64,000 nt of DNA from Plotosus lineatus (GCA_024760905.1 CM045729.1:80406550-80470549), one strand, 5' to 3'. Counted from the stretch's first letter, positions 1-10,880 are shown. Notes: a model not told the origin generated them from the sequence alone. Program-made: numbers and translations.

Positions 1-37
<37 letters not shown>

Positions 38-67
38 GTAATAAAATATACAAACATTATACAGCAT

Positions 68-145
<78 letters not shown>

Positions 146-171
146 ACAGTACTGTATCCGTATATTATTGT

Positions 172-254
<83 letters not shown>
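1..254. repeat. (TA)n and (CA)n microsatellite block
   Basis: Long (TA)n runs occupy about 3-34, 73-140 and 184-254, with a short (CA)n run near 174-184 between them. Each TA run is self-complementary and could extrude hairpins. Open frames crossing this block encode only alternating Y and I and are not genes. Confidence 0.95.
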
Positions 255-256
<2 letters not shown>

Positions 257-264
257 AACATCAA

Positions 265-655
265 GTGTATTACAGTAAAATGGTTTGATAATTTGGATAA
301 ACATACAGCACTGTGTACTGTACTGCATTTGCACATTATTGGTTAAAAATGCTTATCAGACACCCACGAGAAGGAAGTTATATTTATATTTTTATTTATT
401 TATATATTTATTTATTTTATTTATATTATATAAGTTATATTTAACTCTACTGTACTCTACATAATCAACATAAAAAAAGCATGAAGTGATCTTCTTCTTC
501 TTTTCCTTTCGGCTTTTTACCTTTTTCAGGGGTCACCACAGCGATGAAGTGTAATAAAATGGTTTGATAATTTGGATAATCATACAGTTACAGCACTCTG
601 TATTTTCACATTAGTGATTAAAAATGCTTCTCAGACGCCCACTAGAGGGAACCGT
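265..655. repeat. Direct repeat pair of about 105 bp
   Basis: A segment at 265-375 recurs, diverged, at 549-650. Both contain the shared core AAAATGGTTTGATAATTTGG and the later block AAAATGCTT(A/C)TCAGAC. Between the two copies lies a minus-strand fragment (about 489-548) of the 3' tail shared by the local SINE and RTE LINE. The repeats are probably the 3' untranslated end of the Tigger element whose coding part begins at 890, but I found no terminal inverted repeat at this end. Confidence 0.6.
489..548 (-). mobile_element. SINE/RTE 3'-tail fragment
   Basis: On the minus strand this reads as the CTGTGGTGACCCCTGAAAAAGG...AAAGCCGAAAGGAAAAG type tail found at the 3' end of the tRNA-derived SINE and the RTE LINE elsewhere in the window (for example 24905-24945). 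It is too short to say which of the two it came from. Confidence 0.6.
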
Positions 656-889
656 TGCACTATTTATTGGACTGTTGAGGACATGAAAAACATGAAGTGT
701 ACAGTAATTAACAAACTGGATTCCAAAAGGAGAAACTTGACCACTGCATACATACTGTATTGTACTACAGAACATAAAATCTCACACATAAACATCCTAA
801 ACACTAATTTAGGTACAGTACTGTACTGGAATAATAACTTTAAACATTTTAATACTGTACAGTACTATAGAACTTTACAACCGTTCAGA

Positions 890-2240
890 TTAATCATCTT
901 CAAGCACTTCAAAAAAAACTGTTGTTTCTTCAGGAGAAAGTATTATTACTTCAGAAGAGACAGGAGGTAGTGTGTTTTCTTCGAGTGTGGGTTGTACAGA
1001 AGTTTTCTTGGCCTTTGTTAGGAACATGGTTATTGGCAGCTGGCTTTGTTGTTTTTTCATAGTGGTGAAAAGGGTTTTGTAAGTTGCCAAGAGACAATCA
1101 AGTCCATCTGAGAACTGTAGTGAACAAACCATGTTAGGGTCCCATAATTTAATATTCTGTTGCAATAACTTTGCCGATTGCATGAATTCCATCAACCTTT
1201 CTAGAATTAGACGATCATCCTCTTGGTTCTCTTGTGATGGAGCTTCCTGGTCCTCTGTTTGATCTTCACTGGCAGATCTTCACTTTGTCCCCTTGATCCA
1301 TAAGCTGGAGGAGGGATGTGGTGTTAGGAGGAAGAAACTCTATCTGTACTCCCTCATGATGCAAATCCGCATGGTGACCACCAGCATTGTCCATAAGCAG
1401 CAACACGTGAAATTCCATTCCATTTTCATCGAGGTATTGTTCTGCTTGAGGGATGAAGCACTTATAAAACCAGTTGGATATCAGGTCCTTCGAAATCCAA
1501 GCTTTGGAATTATGCATCCAGAAGACAGGCAAGGTGTTTTTATTTTTGTTCTTGAGACATCTAGGATTTGCAGACTTATGAATAAGTCCAGGTTTCATCA
1601 TCCAGCCAGCAGCATTTACCACACAAGTGTTACTCTGTCCTTTTGCACTTTGAAACCCAGGGCTCTAATTTCGTACTTCATGAGGAATGTTCTGGAACGC
1701 CACGTTTTCCAAAACAACCCTGTCTCATCCATGTTAAATACCTGATGGATTGAAACCTACAGTATTTTATTCATTCAAGAAAAGGATTAGGCACAAGTTA
1801 TCCAATTTAAGTTAAAGTTGAATATAGTACCTAATAAAAAAAAAAAAGTTGAATACCTGCTCTGGCTTGTATCGATTTTCCATAACGATTTGCTTAAATG
1901 CATCAGGATGCAGTACTTCTCCACAGCGTGTGTATCTGCAGCTGCGCCTTCTCCGTGTGATTTTCCAATTCAAATCTGGTAACGTTTTACAAAACCATCA
2001 AACCAGCCCTTGCTGGCTTGAAAAGGCTCTGCAGCTGATGCTGTTGATGGTCCTGGTTATGGTTCACCTTCGCTGCCGCCGCTGAATTGAGAATATAAAC
2101 TCAGTGCCTTCTTACAAATCATCTTTGTGTCTAAAAGGATATTTTTCCTCCGTAAGTCTTGTATCCAGAATACCAAGGCGGATTCCATCCTGACAATTCC
2201 CTTGTTTCTTACCACATTCACCTTCTTAGCACTTCCACAA
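890..2240 (-). pseudogene. Tigger transposase, central and C-terminal part (broken)
   Basis: This is the DDE transposase domain of a Tigger/TIGD1-like protein. Readable pieces on the minus strand are a CENP-B-type DNA-binding stretch (about 2240-2090), the first catalytic motif QVFNMDETGLFWK near 1750-1710, the GLIHKSANPRCLK stretch near 1560, the second catalytic motif LLLMDNAGGH (about 1400) and the FLPPNTTSLLQLMDQG motif (about 1300). The last open piece, 1195-890, ends with an acidic tail containing [12 protein letters not shown]. An inserted A/T-rich interruption lies at about 1745-1850, and there are several stops and frameshifts. Tigger proteins normally cut and paste their own DNA; this copy cannot make a whole protein. 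Confidence 0.85.
2233..2240. repeat. hAT target-site duplication, left
   Basis: TTCCACAA, paired with TTCCAGAA at 6321-6328 (7 of 8 identical). Eight-base duplications are the hallmark of hAT insertion. Confidence 0.85.
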
Positions 2241-2605
2241 CAGACTTGGGAAAAAAATCAGAATTTCAGAATTCAATTCAATTCAGGAAGTGAATTTGAA
2301 TTGAATTTGAGTTGGCTCCACCCCCAGAGGATATGGAATTGAATGTGAATTGGAATTACAGGAAGTGGAATTTCAAACTCATTGCAATTCAGAGAAATTC
2401 ATTCTAACCACAGATCAGTGAGAATATGATACTTAGCATGTATTTTTCTCACAGATTGTAATAATTATACCTGAAACACAATAAATGCAATACAGAGACA
2501 ATAATTAAGCATACATTCTTATATTGAAATCAATGTTTCCATTTTAAAGTAATCAAATAACACAAAGATGTGATGAATGCAATTACATGTATTATTTTAT
2601 TTACT

Positions 2606-4231
2606 TTACGGGGTAACACTGTTGCATTTAATGATCTCAAGCTCTTCAAATGTTTTATCATTGAGGCGGCATTGCTGTGGTCGGAATATCTTTCCAACAA
2701 CACTAAATATCCTCTCAACAGGTGCAGAGGAAGCAGGTATGGCCAGATATTTGCATGCGAGTACAGCAAGGTTTGGGAAGCAATTTTGGTTTTCTTTCCA
2801 GAACAACAAACGGTTGGTACCCTCTGCCAAACATGGGGCACTCAAGTAAACTGGGAGCTCATGTGAGGATGCATCAATTGGCACAGAAGTTGTTTGGGTA
2901 TCCATGTAGGAAAAGAGTCTGGGGTGTTTGTATGGTTGTATATTAATGGCAGAAGTAGCTTCTGGACGTACAGAATCAACTTTTGCAGCGAGGAGGTTTC
3001 TGATTGTGTTCTGTTCTTCACCATTACACCAGTCTAGATTAAATCTTGGATCAAAAGTTGCAGCCATCTGGAAGCACTCCATATCTTCAAATTTTAAAAG
3101 TTGCCTCTCGAGTGCAGTTCGTAAGGTGGACAGAAACTTCTTGTTCCCAATCATTTTGGCATCTTTAATGGCATGTCTCAGTCCTTTCACACAAGGAATG
3201 ACATAGCTTGATGTTACAGCTTTCTCTGCCTGACAGCGGTCTGTGACCTCCTCAAAGGGTTCTAAAACCTCAAAAAGTTCCAGAATGATTTTGAGTTCGT
3301 ATGGTGATAGCTGAATTGGGCAGTGGAGCTCAACAAGGACATCATTTGGAACTTTAAAAACTGACCTAAGCTTCTTCAATTGGCTATTTCAGCGTGTGAC
3401 ATTGGCAGGTTGAAGTTTGTGTAGGGCCTCTGCAGCATGAGTGGATTTGTGACAAAATGCAACTAGCTACTGACCCTTGCCGAGGAGACTTTTAATGGAG
3501 GCAGCATCATCCAAAGCGTCACGCAGTACCAGTTGGAGAGTGTGGGTAAAACATGGTAGTCTCTCAGGTGGAAAGTACATCATTTCCTCATCAACATTGA
3601 CCACCTCTACACTGGCATCATCAGCCTCCTCATCTTCTCCATCACTCTCACTGTCACTCACATGTACTGGTGGAAAAAGAGTGAAGGCCTTTATCATGTT
3701 GGAGGCATTGTCCGTTATGATAATAGACATTTTGCTCTGAATGTTGTAACTACACAGTACTTGGTCATAAATTTGGCAAATATCTTCCGCCGTGTGTCTA
3801 CCTTTAAAACGCTGACAGCTCAGCATCACATTCTGCGGTTTGTAATCATGCATGAAATGGCCAGTCATTCCTAAAAATGGCCTCATTGAGCTGTTAGACC
3901 ATAAGTCAATTGTTAGGCAAATATGGCTAGTATTTGTCATGGCATTTTACAGATGCTTTTGCACAGCGTGTGGTATGAGGCTATCTCTGAGAGCTTTTCG
4001 ATTAGGAACTGTAAATCCTGGTTGTGCAAGCTGGAACATGCCAATGAAGTCCTTATGTTCAACTGTAGAGAGGGGAAGGAGGCCATTGGAAATCAGACTA
4101 ACAATGCTATCTGTCAGAGCCATTTGATTTGTATTGGTTGAGGACTACTTCGATGTTGACGGTTGGTCTTGGTGTGTTTGACTGCTACTGCTGGATGCAG
4201 ACCCCATCTCCAAGACGGCAGGGTGTTTCTT
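2606..4231 (-). pseudogene. hAT transposase, main exon (broken)
   Basis: An Ac/ZBED1-like hAT transposase. The exon begins after TTTCTTTTTACAG at 4232. Upstream coding (about 4130-3950) leads into the RNase H-fold core with TIDLWSNSS (first catalytic Asp) near 3920, MSIIITDNASN (second Asp) near 3740, an acidic Ser/Asp/Glu insert, and CFTHTLQLVLRDAL near 3540. The C-terminal half (3379-2606) ends with the dimerisation motif SSAPVERIFSVVG. At least one stop sits just before 3940 and a break lies between 3467 and 3379, so the copy is defective. The family catalyses cut-and-paste transposition in the nucleus. Confidence 0.88.
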
Positions 4232-4356
4232 CTGTAAAAAGAAAATCCAATCACTGTTTAAGACTTTTCATTCTTTGGATCTGTATATTATGTGCAATTC
4301 TGTTTAATCTGAACAATTGTATCTATATACTGTCTATTGTAATCTGCACACAGATA

Positions 4357-5074
4357 TGGTTGAATTCAAAATTGTTCGCTCCCTCCTTGTGAAATTGAAC
4401 ATAATTCTTGATTTCTCCATGAAAATGACCTTTGACAACAAATGTTTGTTATTCTAGAAACAGATGCACTATAAAGACATTGTCCAAAAAGTTTAATTTG
4501 GATATTTTATTGTTACACTGAGTTTTAACAATGACAAAATTAATAGCAAATTTTATGCTCTTATAATAATAGCAAAGATGAGATGTTCAAAATTATTAGC
4601 CCCCTGAGGAATTTTGGTCCATTCCTCCTTTGCAAACTGTTCCAACTGGCCCAAATTGCATGTTTTTTGTGCATGGACTTGCCGCAGGTTTTCTATGGGA
4701 TTGAGATCTGGGGTCTGTGTAGGCCACTCTATAACATTTGTCTTGGTATCCTTGAGGTATTACTTGACTACTTTAGATGTATGCTTCAGGTCATAATCTT
4801 TCTGGAAGACCCAACAACGACCTCAGTATAAAGTACGAGCAGACTTCTGCATGTTTTCCTTCAGAATTCCAAGGTAGTCTTCTTTTTTCATGATGCCATG
4901 CACCCAAACTCAGTGTGACAATAAACTAGCATAATGAAACTTGTTGGACAATGTCTTTATAGTGCATTTGTTTCTCGAATAACAAACATTTGTTGTTAAT
5001 GGTAATTTTTATGGAGAAATCAAGAATGATGATCAATTTCACAAGGGGGGGGCTAATAATTTTGAGTTCAACTG
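4357..5074 (-). mobile_element. Tc1-like element nested in the hAT intron
   Basis: A 718-bp non-autonomous Tc1/mariner element with TA on both sides (4355-4356, 5075-5076) and unusually long inverted ends of about 140 bp (4357-4496 against 4938-5074; both carry ACAATGTCTTTATAGTGCAT-like sequence in opposite orientation). On the minus strand a C-terminal Tc1 transposase remnant is visible (TPDLNPIENL, about 4720-4690), with stops around it. Confidence 0.85.
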
Positions 5075-5232
5075 TAATTCCATATATAGTGCCTATATGT
5101 ATAGTGCCATCTGTTGATCATACTAATTTAAATGTATTTGCCCCATTCGCCTGAGTGCATTCTGCTCACATTTGTATATAAGCTGCACACAATGGTTGCC
5201 ATAATTATCCATCCATACATATATGCATACAT

Positions 5233-5591
5233 ACGGGGGCAGATGGTGGTCTTGTGGTATAGGGTGCTGGATCACTGAGCCAAAGGTTGGGGGTTCGAGT
5301 CCCACTCTCCACAAGGTTGTCACTGTCCCCCCCCAGTGCGGCTAACTGGGTTATCAAAGGCGGGCTATGTCTCTCACTGTCTATGGTGAGAGGCATGTAA
5401 AAGAACCATTGCTGACTTTCGTATAGAGTAGGCTGCAAAGTCGTCAGCGTGTTTCTGTCCCTTGCTAAAAAGGGTTGTGACAGGAAGGGCAGCCGATGTA
5501 AAAATCTCTGCCAAATCAAATGTGCGAATCAGATGATTCGCTGTGGTGACTCCAGAGTAAAAAGGGAAAAAGCCGAAAGGAAGACAGATAG
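5233..5591 (+). mobile_element. tRNA-Glu-like SINE with RTE-type tail (copy 1)
   Basis: It starts GGGGGCAGATGGTGG and contains a B box GGTTCGAGTCC (about 5292-5302); the A box is slightly damaged. The body ends in the AAAGCCGAAAGGAAGACA tail. A 12-bp target duplication ATATGCATACAT flanks it (5221-5232 and 5592-5603). It lies inside the hAT intron, so it is younger than the hAT insertion. Confidence 0.92.
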
Positions 5592-5629
5592 ATATGCATA
5601 CATTAAAAATTACAAATCTGTTACTTTAC

Positions 5630-5765
5630 CTGGAGGTGTCATTTGTAATTTGAGGTTGCCTTTATGGAACCACAGACCGGAGTATTACAGTGATTGCAGA
5701 TTACTTTGTGGTTTCCATTTGTTGTGGTAATTGGCTAACCAAAATGAGTGAGCACAGATGTCCTT
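5630..5765 (-). pseudogene. hAT BED zinc-finger exon (broken)
   Basis: The minus-strand reading gives HFG, then VICNHCNTPV and TSNYK-stop-HLQ, i.e. the Cys-Cys...His pattern of a BED finger. It ends at a good donor, CTCCAG followed by GTAAAG (5630/5629). The phase allows joining to the main transposase exon at 4231. Two in-frame stops, one replacing the residue before HLQ, disable it. BED fingers bind transposon ends. Confidence 0.7.
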
Positions 5766-6320
5766 TTAGTTGTGTCATCATTTTGCATATTGCTGTACTA
5801 AGAAAACTCAAAAATACAAACCAGCGACTGTAACAGTCTACCCTAAACAAAATGTCTGAAATGTTTGGAAAACCACTTTGAAGACTAGGATAAAGTAAAG
5901 CATTCTGGGAAATGAAGTCTTGTTTTTTTCTAATTTTACACCATTTCAATGTTTCCATTTTAAGGATCAGTTTAATGAATATGTATATATTTGTAGTGAG
6001 GTACAACTGGGCCTATTTTCAGTTAACAAATATAAAAATTGTGCTATGGACATAAGGTAAGGCCCTATATTAATACACTGTATTAATTAAATGCATTTTG
6101 CAATCACATAAGTCTGTACAGAATCATTGTTAACTGTACTCTCATTATCATGAATTTCTCTGAATTTCATGGAATTCCAATTCTACTTCCTGCAATTTGA
6201 ATTTGAATTGCAATTCTATTTCCTGTTTTGAATTTCAATTCAAATTCACATTGAAATTCAAGAATTGAATTGGAATTTGGGGGTTATTCTCAATTCAATT
6301 CTGAATTTTGCCCAAGTCTG

Positions 6321-6546
6321 TTCCAGAATAGCTCGATGCTACACTAGTTCTGATGGCCTTCTCATTTTTCTTTATATAGCGGACTGTACTCTCATTTACT
6401 TTATAATGGCACCCTACTGCAGCAAAACTTCTCCCTTCCCGAAGCATATCAAGTAATTCAACTTTATCATGCAGCGTCATTACTTTTTTAATGTGCTTCG
6501 GTGCCTTACCAGAAGCCAGAGAAGTTGTGCAGCATTTTGGTGGCAT
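6321..6546 (-). pseudogene. Tigger transposase N-terminus (CENP-B helix-turn-helix)
   Basis: This codes for MPPKCC... then KVMTLHDKVELLDMLREG and NESTVRYIKKNEKAIR, the typical psq/CENP-B N-terminal DNA-binding domain of Tigger proteins. It is open from its Met at 6546 to the hAT insertion at 6320. The hAT duplication TTCCAGAA forms its last eight bases. Confidence 0.9.
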
Positions 6547-6804
6547 GACTGAGCTTAACTGTGCTTACTGTAATTAAAAACAGAAAAAAAAAACAACAAC
6601 AACACCTGCACAAAGTTTGCACGAATGAGTAAAATGGGGCGGGACATCAGCTCAACCACTCAGCAGAAAGGAGGACAGCCACTGGCTGAATTTGAATCAC
6701 GTGCCGGATGCTGGGCAGACCGCGTGTACTCAAACAACGAGTGCAAAACCGCGAATAGTCAAAGGTCTACTGTATATATATTATATATATAAAATACTGA
6801 ATAC

Positions 6805-7350
6805 TGTTATGATCTGTGCTGACTGGCAGAACGAACTTTTCCTTCATCATTGCAGGCGGGGCGTGGCGTTTGTCGGTAGGCGAGTCCGAGCTGAGCGCAC
6901 CTGGTCCCAATCTGCAATCAGCAAAGCAGCCAGCTATAAATGGGTGCGGCGCGCTTACCTCCAATGTCAGAAGATTGGTTTCCCCGTGACTCTGCTCCTC
7001 GGCTTTCTCTCTGACTCCTGGTTCTTGCTTCGTGCTCGACCAGTTCTCTCGACTTAGTATACCAGTGATTGACAGTTCATAGTGTTAAATAAATCATTTG
7101 AACCTTCTTTTGGTCTCCTGCATCTCTGGGTCCTACGCATACACTCAGTGCATAACCACCAGCTTGGCCCAGCTCGGTGGAAGGATGGACGCCGTCGCCA
7201 CTCACCTCGCTGCCGCAACCCCGCCCCCTCACCCTTCATTTTCCGCTTCGGCAACAGCGCCAGCGTCAATGATACAACCGCCACGCCCCTCGCCAGTGCC
7301 TGCAATGATTAAGGAAAAGTTAGTTCCGCCAGCCAGCACAGACTATAACA
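6805..7350. mobile_element. Foldback/LTR-like insertion with GAATAC target duplication
   Basis: A 546-bp element starting TGTTATGATCTGTGCTGACT and ending in an inverted match of about 65 bp (7280-7350). It is flanked on both sides by GAATAC (6799-6804 and 7351-7356). The copy of the host repeat at 57008-57020 lacks it, so the empty site is visible in the same window. Inside are a CTATAAATGG TATA-like site (about 6932), an AATAAA (about 7087), sequence resembling the end of a Gypsy-type LTR, and a proline-rich Met-initiated frame from about 7185. It may be an LTR plus gag start captured between inverted ends. Confidence 0.7.
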
Positions 7351-7489
7351 GAATACAACTAAATGGAAAAAGGAGACCAACAATTTTACAGTATAGTAAG
7401 AGTCTGAATTTATTTATTTATTTTAAACAACATTATTATAACAAAGTTATTTAGTAATAAGAAAAATACTTCTTACTATTAATCCTACT

Positions 7490-7748
7490 TCTGGTGCTGC
7501 ATGGTTTTGCTGATGGATTTGTAGTCTGGTTGATACGTGGTGAGGTTCCACTTCATGCAGGCGTTTAGGCTTCCATCTGTTAAAAGTGGTCTTGACGTTT
7601 TCAGGTGTGAGAAGGACTGCTCACATGCATATGTACAGCCACACATGGTCAATACGGCAAGACTCACATGTTGCAGTGTTTGGTATGTGACAGGAAACGC
7701 GTTCCAAGTTTTGACAATCAGCTGGTCTGCGGGTTGAAGTTTTTTCAT
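7490..7748 (-). pseudogene. hAT transposase C-terminal fragment
   Basis: A short open frame with CEQSFSHLKT and LNACMKWNLTTYQPDYKSI, the C-terminal dimerisation region of Charlie/ZBED5-like hAT transposases. The rest of the protein is missing by internal deletion, so this is a relic of the 6790-8622 element. Confidence 0.85.
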
Positions 7749-7828
7749 GTCTGTCTATTGTGTTTGCTTGCCAGCTCTGCTTGGCTTCATGCAAGTGTTT
7801 CCAAATCTTCATTCAATGATTGTACTCA

Positions 7829-8174
7829 ACGGGGCAGTGGTGGTCTAGTGGTATAGGGCGCTGGATCGCTGATCCAAAGGTTGGGGGTTCAAGTCCCACT
7901 CTCCACAAGGTTGTCACTGTCCCCCCCAGTGCAGCTAACTGGGTTATCAAAGGCGGGCCATGTCTCTCACTGTCTATGGTGAAAGGCATGTAAAAGAAAC
8001 ATTGCTGACTTTCGTAAAGAGTAGGCTGAAAAGTCGTCAGCGTGTTTCTGTCCCTTGCTAAAAAGGGTTGTGACAGGAAGGGCATCTGACGTAAAAACCT
8101 CTGCCAAATCAAACGTGCGAATCAGATGATTTGCTGTGGAAACTCCCGAGAAAGGGAAAAAGCCAAAAGGAAGA
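7829..8174 (+). mobile_element. tRNA-Glu-like SINE with RTE-type tail (copy 2)
   Basis: It has a perfect A box TGGTCTAGTGG and a near-perfect B box, then a body with the segment GACAGGAAGGGCATC and the 3' tail AAAGCCAAAAGGAAGA. A 15-bp target duplication CAATGATTGTACTCA flanks it (7814-7828 and 8175-8189). The head resembles tRNA-Glu (GTGGTGGTCTAGTGGT). Confidence 0.95.
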
Positions 8175-8764
8175 CAATGATTGTACTCACTCCTCATCTG
8201 TTTTTTCTTCTTTTCGACATCTTTCTGGTTAAAAGGGTTCGCTCTGTACAAATGAGCTGATCAAAAACGAGGGAAATTTACCTCTTGACCTAAAAACAAC
8301 TTGCCCAGGCTGCTGCATATAATCTAATAAAATTAGAGTTTTCAAGGTATCAGACCCTTCCGGAACCTGCAGTGCAGAAAGGATTGGCTCACCGCTGCGC
8401 GCCACAGCGACAAGTGGAGTGGAAAATAGATGTATGGATTAAAATGCGTAAGAATTATTTATCTGTTTTTGTTTTATTTGACAGCTTTTCCTGTATTTTT
8501 ATTTAAATGACAGTGAAATTATTATTAGTTATTCTGTTAAGAAAGGCCATCTGATTTATCTGAGAGCCAGATGTAGTTATCAAAAGAGCCACAGCTGACT
8601 CACGAGCCATAGGTTCCCGACCCCTTATATACATTGTTGTGTATTGTTGTATGTTGTTGTATATTATTGTATTGTATATAAGCTATTTGGCAGAATGAGT
8701 TTTCTTGGTCGAATCTGCGTAGTTATATGAGGAATTAGGTGCAAATCCTTTGATCTTTGCCGAT

Positions 8765-9172
8765 TTTTCGGGATTGAAACGTGGTTACACCGGGTATTCC
8801 TCAGTCATTCCATGTTGAACACAAACATTCCGGTTCAACGCTGAATTCATTCCGATGGTCTTCCTTCTAAAATGGAGTAGTGCCGTAGTCATTCTTCGAC
8901 TGTTCTGTGCTTTCCATGAACGTTCCATGAATTATCCGAAAGTCTTCCTGTGCAATCCGTGGCTATTTGCACTGGTTCTGAAGGTAATAGTTGCGCTTTT
9001 ATGGATGTATTCCTACATTGTACCACAGTCTTTCCGTGTCTGTTCCGCACATGCCGTGAATGTTTCGAAAGTGTTTTGAATGTACAATTTTCCGTAGGAT
9101 TTTGACCCATTTTCCATGTAAAAATGCTGACGCTCCTCCATAGAGTGTGTTCCTCACAGTGAAATGGAGCCA
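8765..9172 (-). repeat. GGAA-rich dispersed repeat, copy 1
   Basis: On the minus strand this carries many spaced CGGAA words and ends beside CATTTCACTG. It is the inverted relative of 32985-33390 (shared ATGGAAAATGGGTCAAAA and similar blocks). There is no convincing coding frame and no recognised family. Confidence 0.7.
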
Positions 9173-10880
9173 TAAGATATAAATAAAATATAATTACACA
9201 CACAGAGATGCACACCTCACATAAAAATGTAAGTAGTTTTGTTGGGTTGTCTTTTATTTGTTTTGTTTTGTTTTCGTTTGTTTTGGCCTTTTCTTTTTTT
9301 GCATAATTGATCTTGTTTTGCTGCATTTTCCTTAAATGTCCCCCTATTTTTCCTTAATTTCTTTATTTTTTAATTTTTCCATGAATATTTTTGAAAAACC
9401 CGTGATGCACTGAAGCCGCAGAAACTGAAGCACAAAGTAGCAAGAGATTCCTGTGTTAAAAAGTGGAATGAGCAGACATGTAGAGAGTGGCAGTACCCCA
9501 TAGCAGGTGCATTCAATTTAGAAAGCTGTGAAAAATGAAGGGAAAGCTTGAAGCGGGAGAAATTAAAAAGGGATCGGAATAAAAGAGAGATAATAAGAAA
9601 AAAATTGTAGATTGGTGTCTAGAAAAATGACTGCTACAGAGAGCGGCTAGAGAAGAGAGGGATAACGTTAAGGCCTCAGCTCCACCAACAGAGGAGTCTG
9701 AAGAGCAGAAAGGCCTTCCCCATAAAGTGAAAAATGAAAAAAACAAGTGGCAGGGATTTATTTATTTATCCCACAGGTTGGAGGTTCTGCATTCCACTTA
9801 AGAAAGCATAGATGGATAGGCATACAGAGTATGAGGCTGAGAACATGGCTGATAAGGGGACAATGGAGAGAACGCAAAGCTCAGGCAAATATATAGTAAA
9901 AATGAGCTAACTGCTTATCCCAGCCCTGGGCAGGTGAAGAGTCAGAGTGTACAGCATGTACAGCTGGCAGAAGAAGTCTTCCCACTACCTTATAATAGTG
10001 CAATGTGTATGGCATATCATCGAGAACCTGAAGATGCATGTGGTACCAATAACATGAGAAATATGGTGAATTACACATCAGCTCAATACAAGTGTTTGCC
10101 CTTACTGGTGCATTTTCTATGCAGGCGTAGGAAATATTATGCAAGACCTTGAGACAGGTTGTGGAAGGGCCCCAAACAACCAAATTGCAGTCTATTAGGG
10201 ACAGAGTGTCATTCCTCTGATCAAAGAATCAAACATTTGAATGTTATAGCAATAAAGGGAAATTTGGGAGATAACCAAGATGACACCTTTCCAGGATATA
10301 TGGAATGTTACCAAGACAATGGCTCTTCAATAATATTTGGACAGTTCAAAATAATACCCCCATTCTAGAAGTACAAACAGTACCATTAGCTAACATGTTG
10401 TGGACATGTGGTGGCATGACACTCCGAAAATCCCTACATGTTTTAGTCACGCCGCTGCACTCATTACAATAATAACGGCTGTTCATATATTTAAAACAGT
10501 GGACATCGAGGGGTTCCACACTAACACTAAACATTCCAGAAGAAAATGACCATAAAAATCCTATCAGTCAGTGTATATAAATTCAATGGGACAATCACAG
10601 GATGGTTACTCAACCCAAATGAGTATAAAACACGGGATGAGATAGCTGCAGGTTTCGAATCTATATTCCCTCAGATAACTACGAACAAAAATGTTGAATG
10701 GATATATATTGGTTCATATGGCTCATGACAAAAGAAAGACTTTTTTGGTGACCAATGCTGTACATATATTCCAGACAACACAGTCCCAAGAGGCACTTTT
10801 TATGAAGATAATATACAGCAACAAGCAGGTTTACATTTGTAACTGTCCAAAGTGATTTTTCTATTGCAAGAGAAGTACAG
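9173..10880. other. No recognisable gene
   Basis: A/T-rich sequence with T-rich runs near 9230-9310 and purine-rich sequence near 9540-9740. The short open frames here have no recognisable motif, and I see no RNA gene or clear transposon end. Confidence 0.5.

Larger units (their letters stand above)
2241..6320 (-). mobile_element. hAT (Ac-type, ZBED-like) DNA transposon
   Basis: A 4.08-kb element bounded by inverted ends beginning CAGACTTGGG(A/C)AAAA, followed on both sides by about 160 bp of matching inverted sequence rich in GAATTGAATTC-like words (2241-2405 and 6145-6320). Inside, on the minus strand, are a BED-finger exon (about 5765-5630), an intron (5629-4232) and a long transposase exon (4231-2606). 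The intron is enlarged by a Tc1-like element and a SINE. The element inserted into an older Tigger coding region. Confidence 0.9.
549..6770 (-). mobile_element. Tigger (pogo-like, Tc1/mariner superfamily) DNA transposon, split by a hAT insertion
   Basis: A degraded Tigger element read on the minus strand. Its 5' end is at about 6770, where the terminal sequence TACAGTAGACC followed by a CGCGGTTTTGCA block matches the end of the Tigger derivative at 40946. The N-terminal coding part lies at 6546-6321 and the remainder at 2240-890. Everything between 2241 and 6320 is a later hAT insertion. When the 8-bp duplication is collapsed, the Tigger frame continues directly from one side to the other, so the two parts were once one gene. 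The left (3') boundary is uncertain. Confidence 0.8.
6790..8622 (-). mobile_element. Second hAT (Charlie/SPIN-like) non-autonomous element, with nested insertions
   Basis: Its right end, on the minus strand, reads GGGGTCGGGAACCTATGGCTCGTGAG (8620-8600 region), the familiar end of Charlie-type hATs. A start-like region reading MSK-R-RKN lies near 8215, and a C-terminal transposase piece lies at 7748-7490. The middle of the transposase is absent, and the same deletion junction recurs at 34.3 kb. A SINE (7829-8174) and an LTR-like foldback element (6805-7350) are inserted in it. The left terminal repeat is missing; sequence matching the other end appears at 56871-57120. Confidence 0.75.

Noticed and set aside
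71..334. Open frames of repeated Tyr-Ile in TA tracts
   Set aside because: Pure products of (TA)n sequence. The same applies to 15034-15234, 24708-25359 and 56864-57139.
7829..7905. Possible functional tRNA gene (A and B boxes)
   Set aside because: The same head occurs in several copies, each with a long SINE body, 3' tail and target duplication; it has no acceptor-stem closure or tRNA-length end.
9513..9746. Ser/Phe-rich minus-strand frame
   Set aside because: An antisense reading of purine-rich sequence, with no homology I can recognise.
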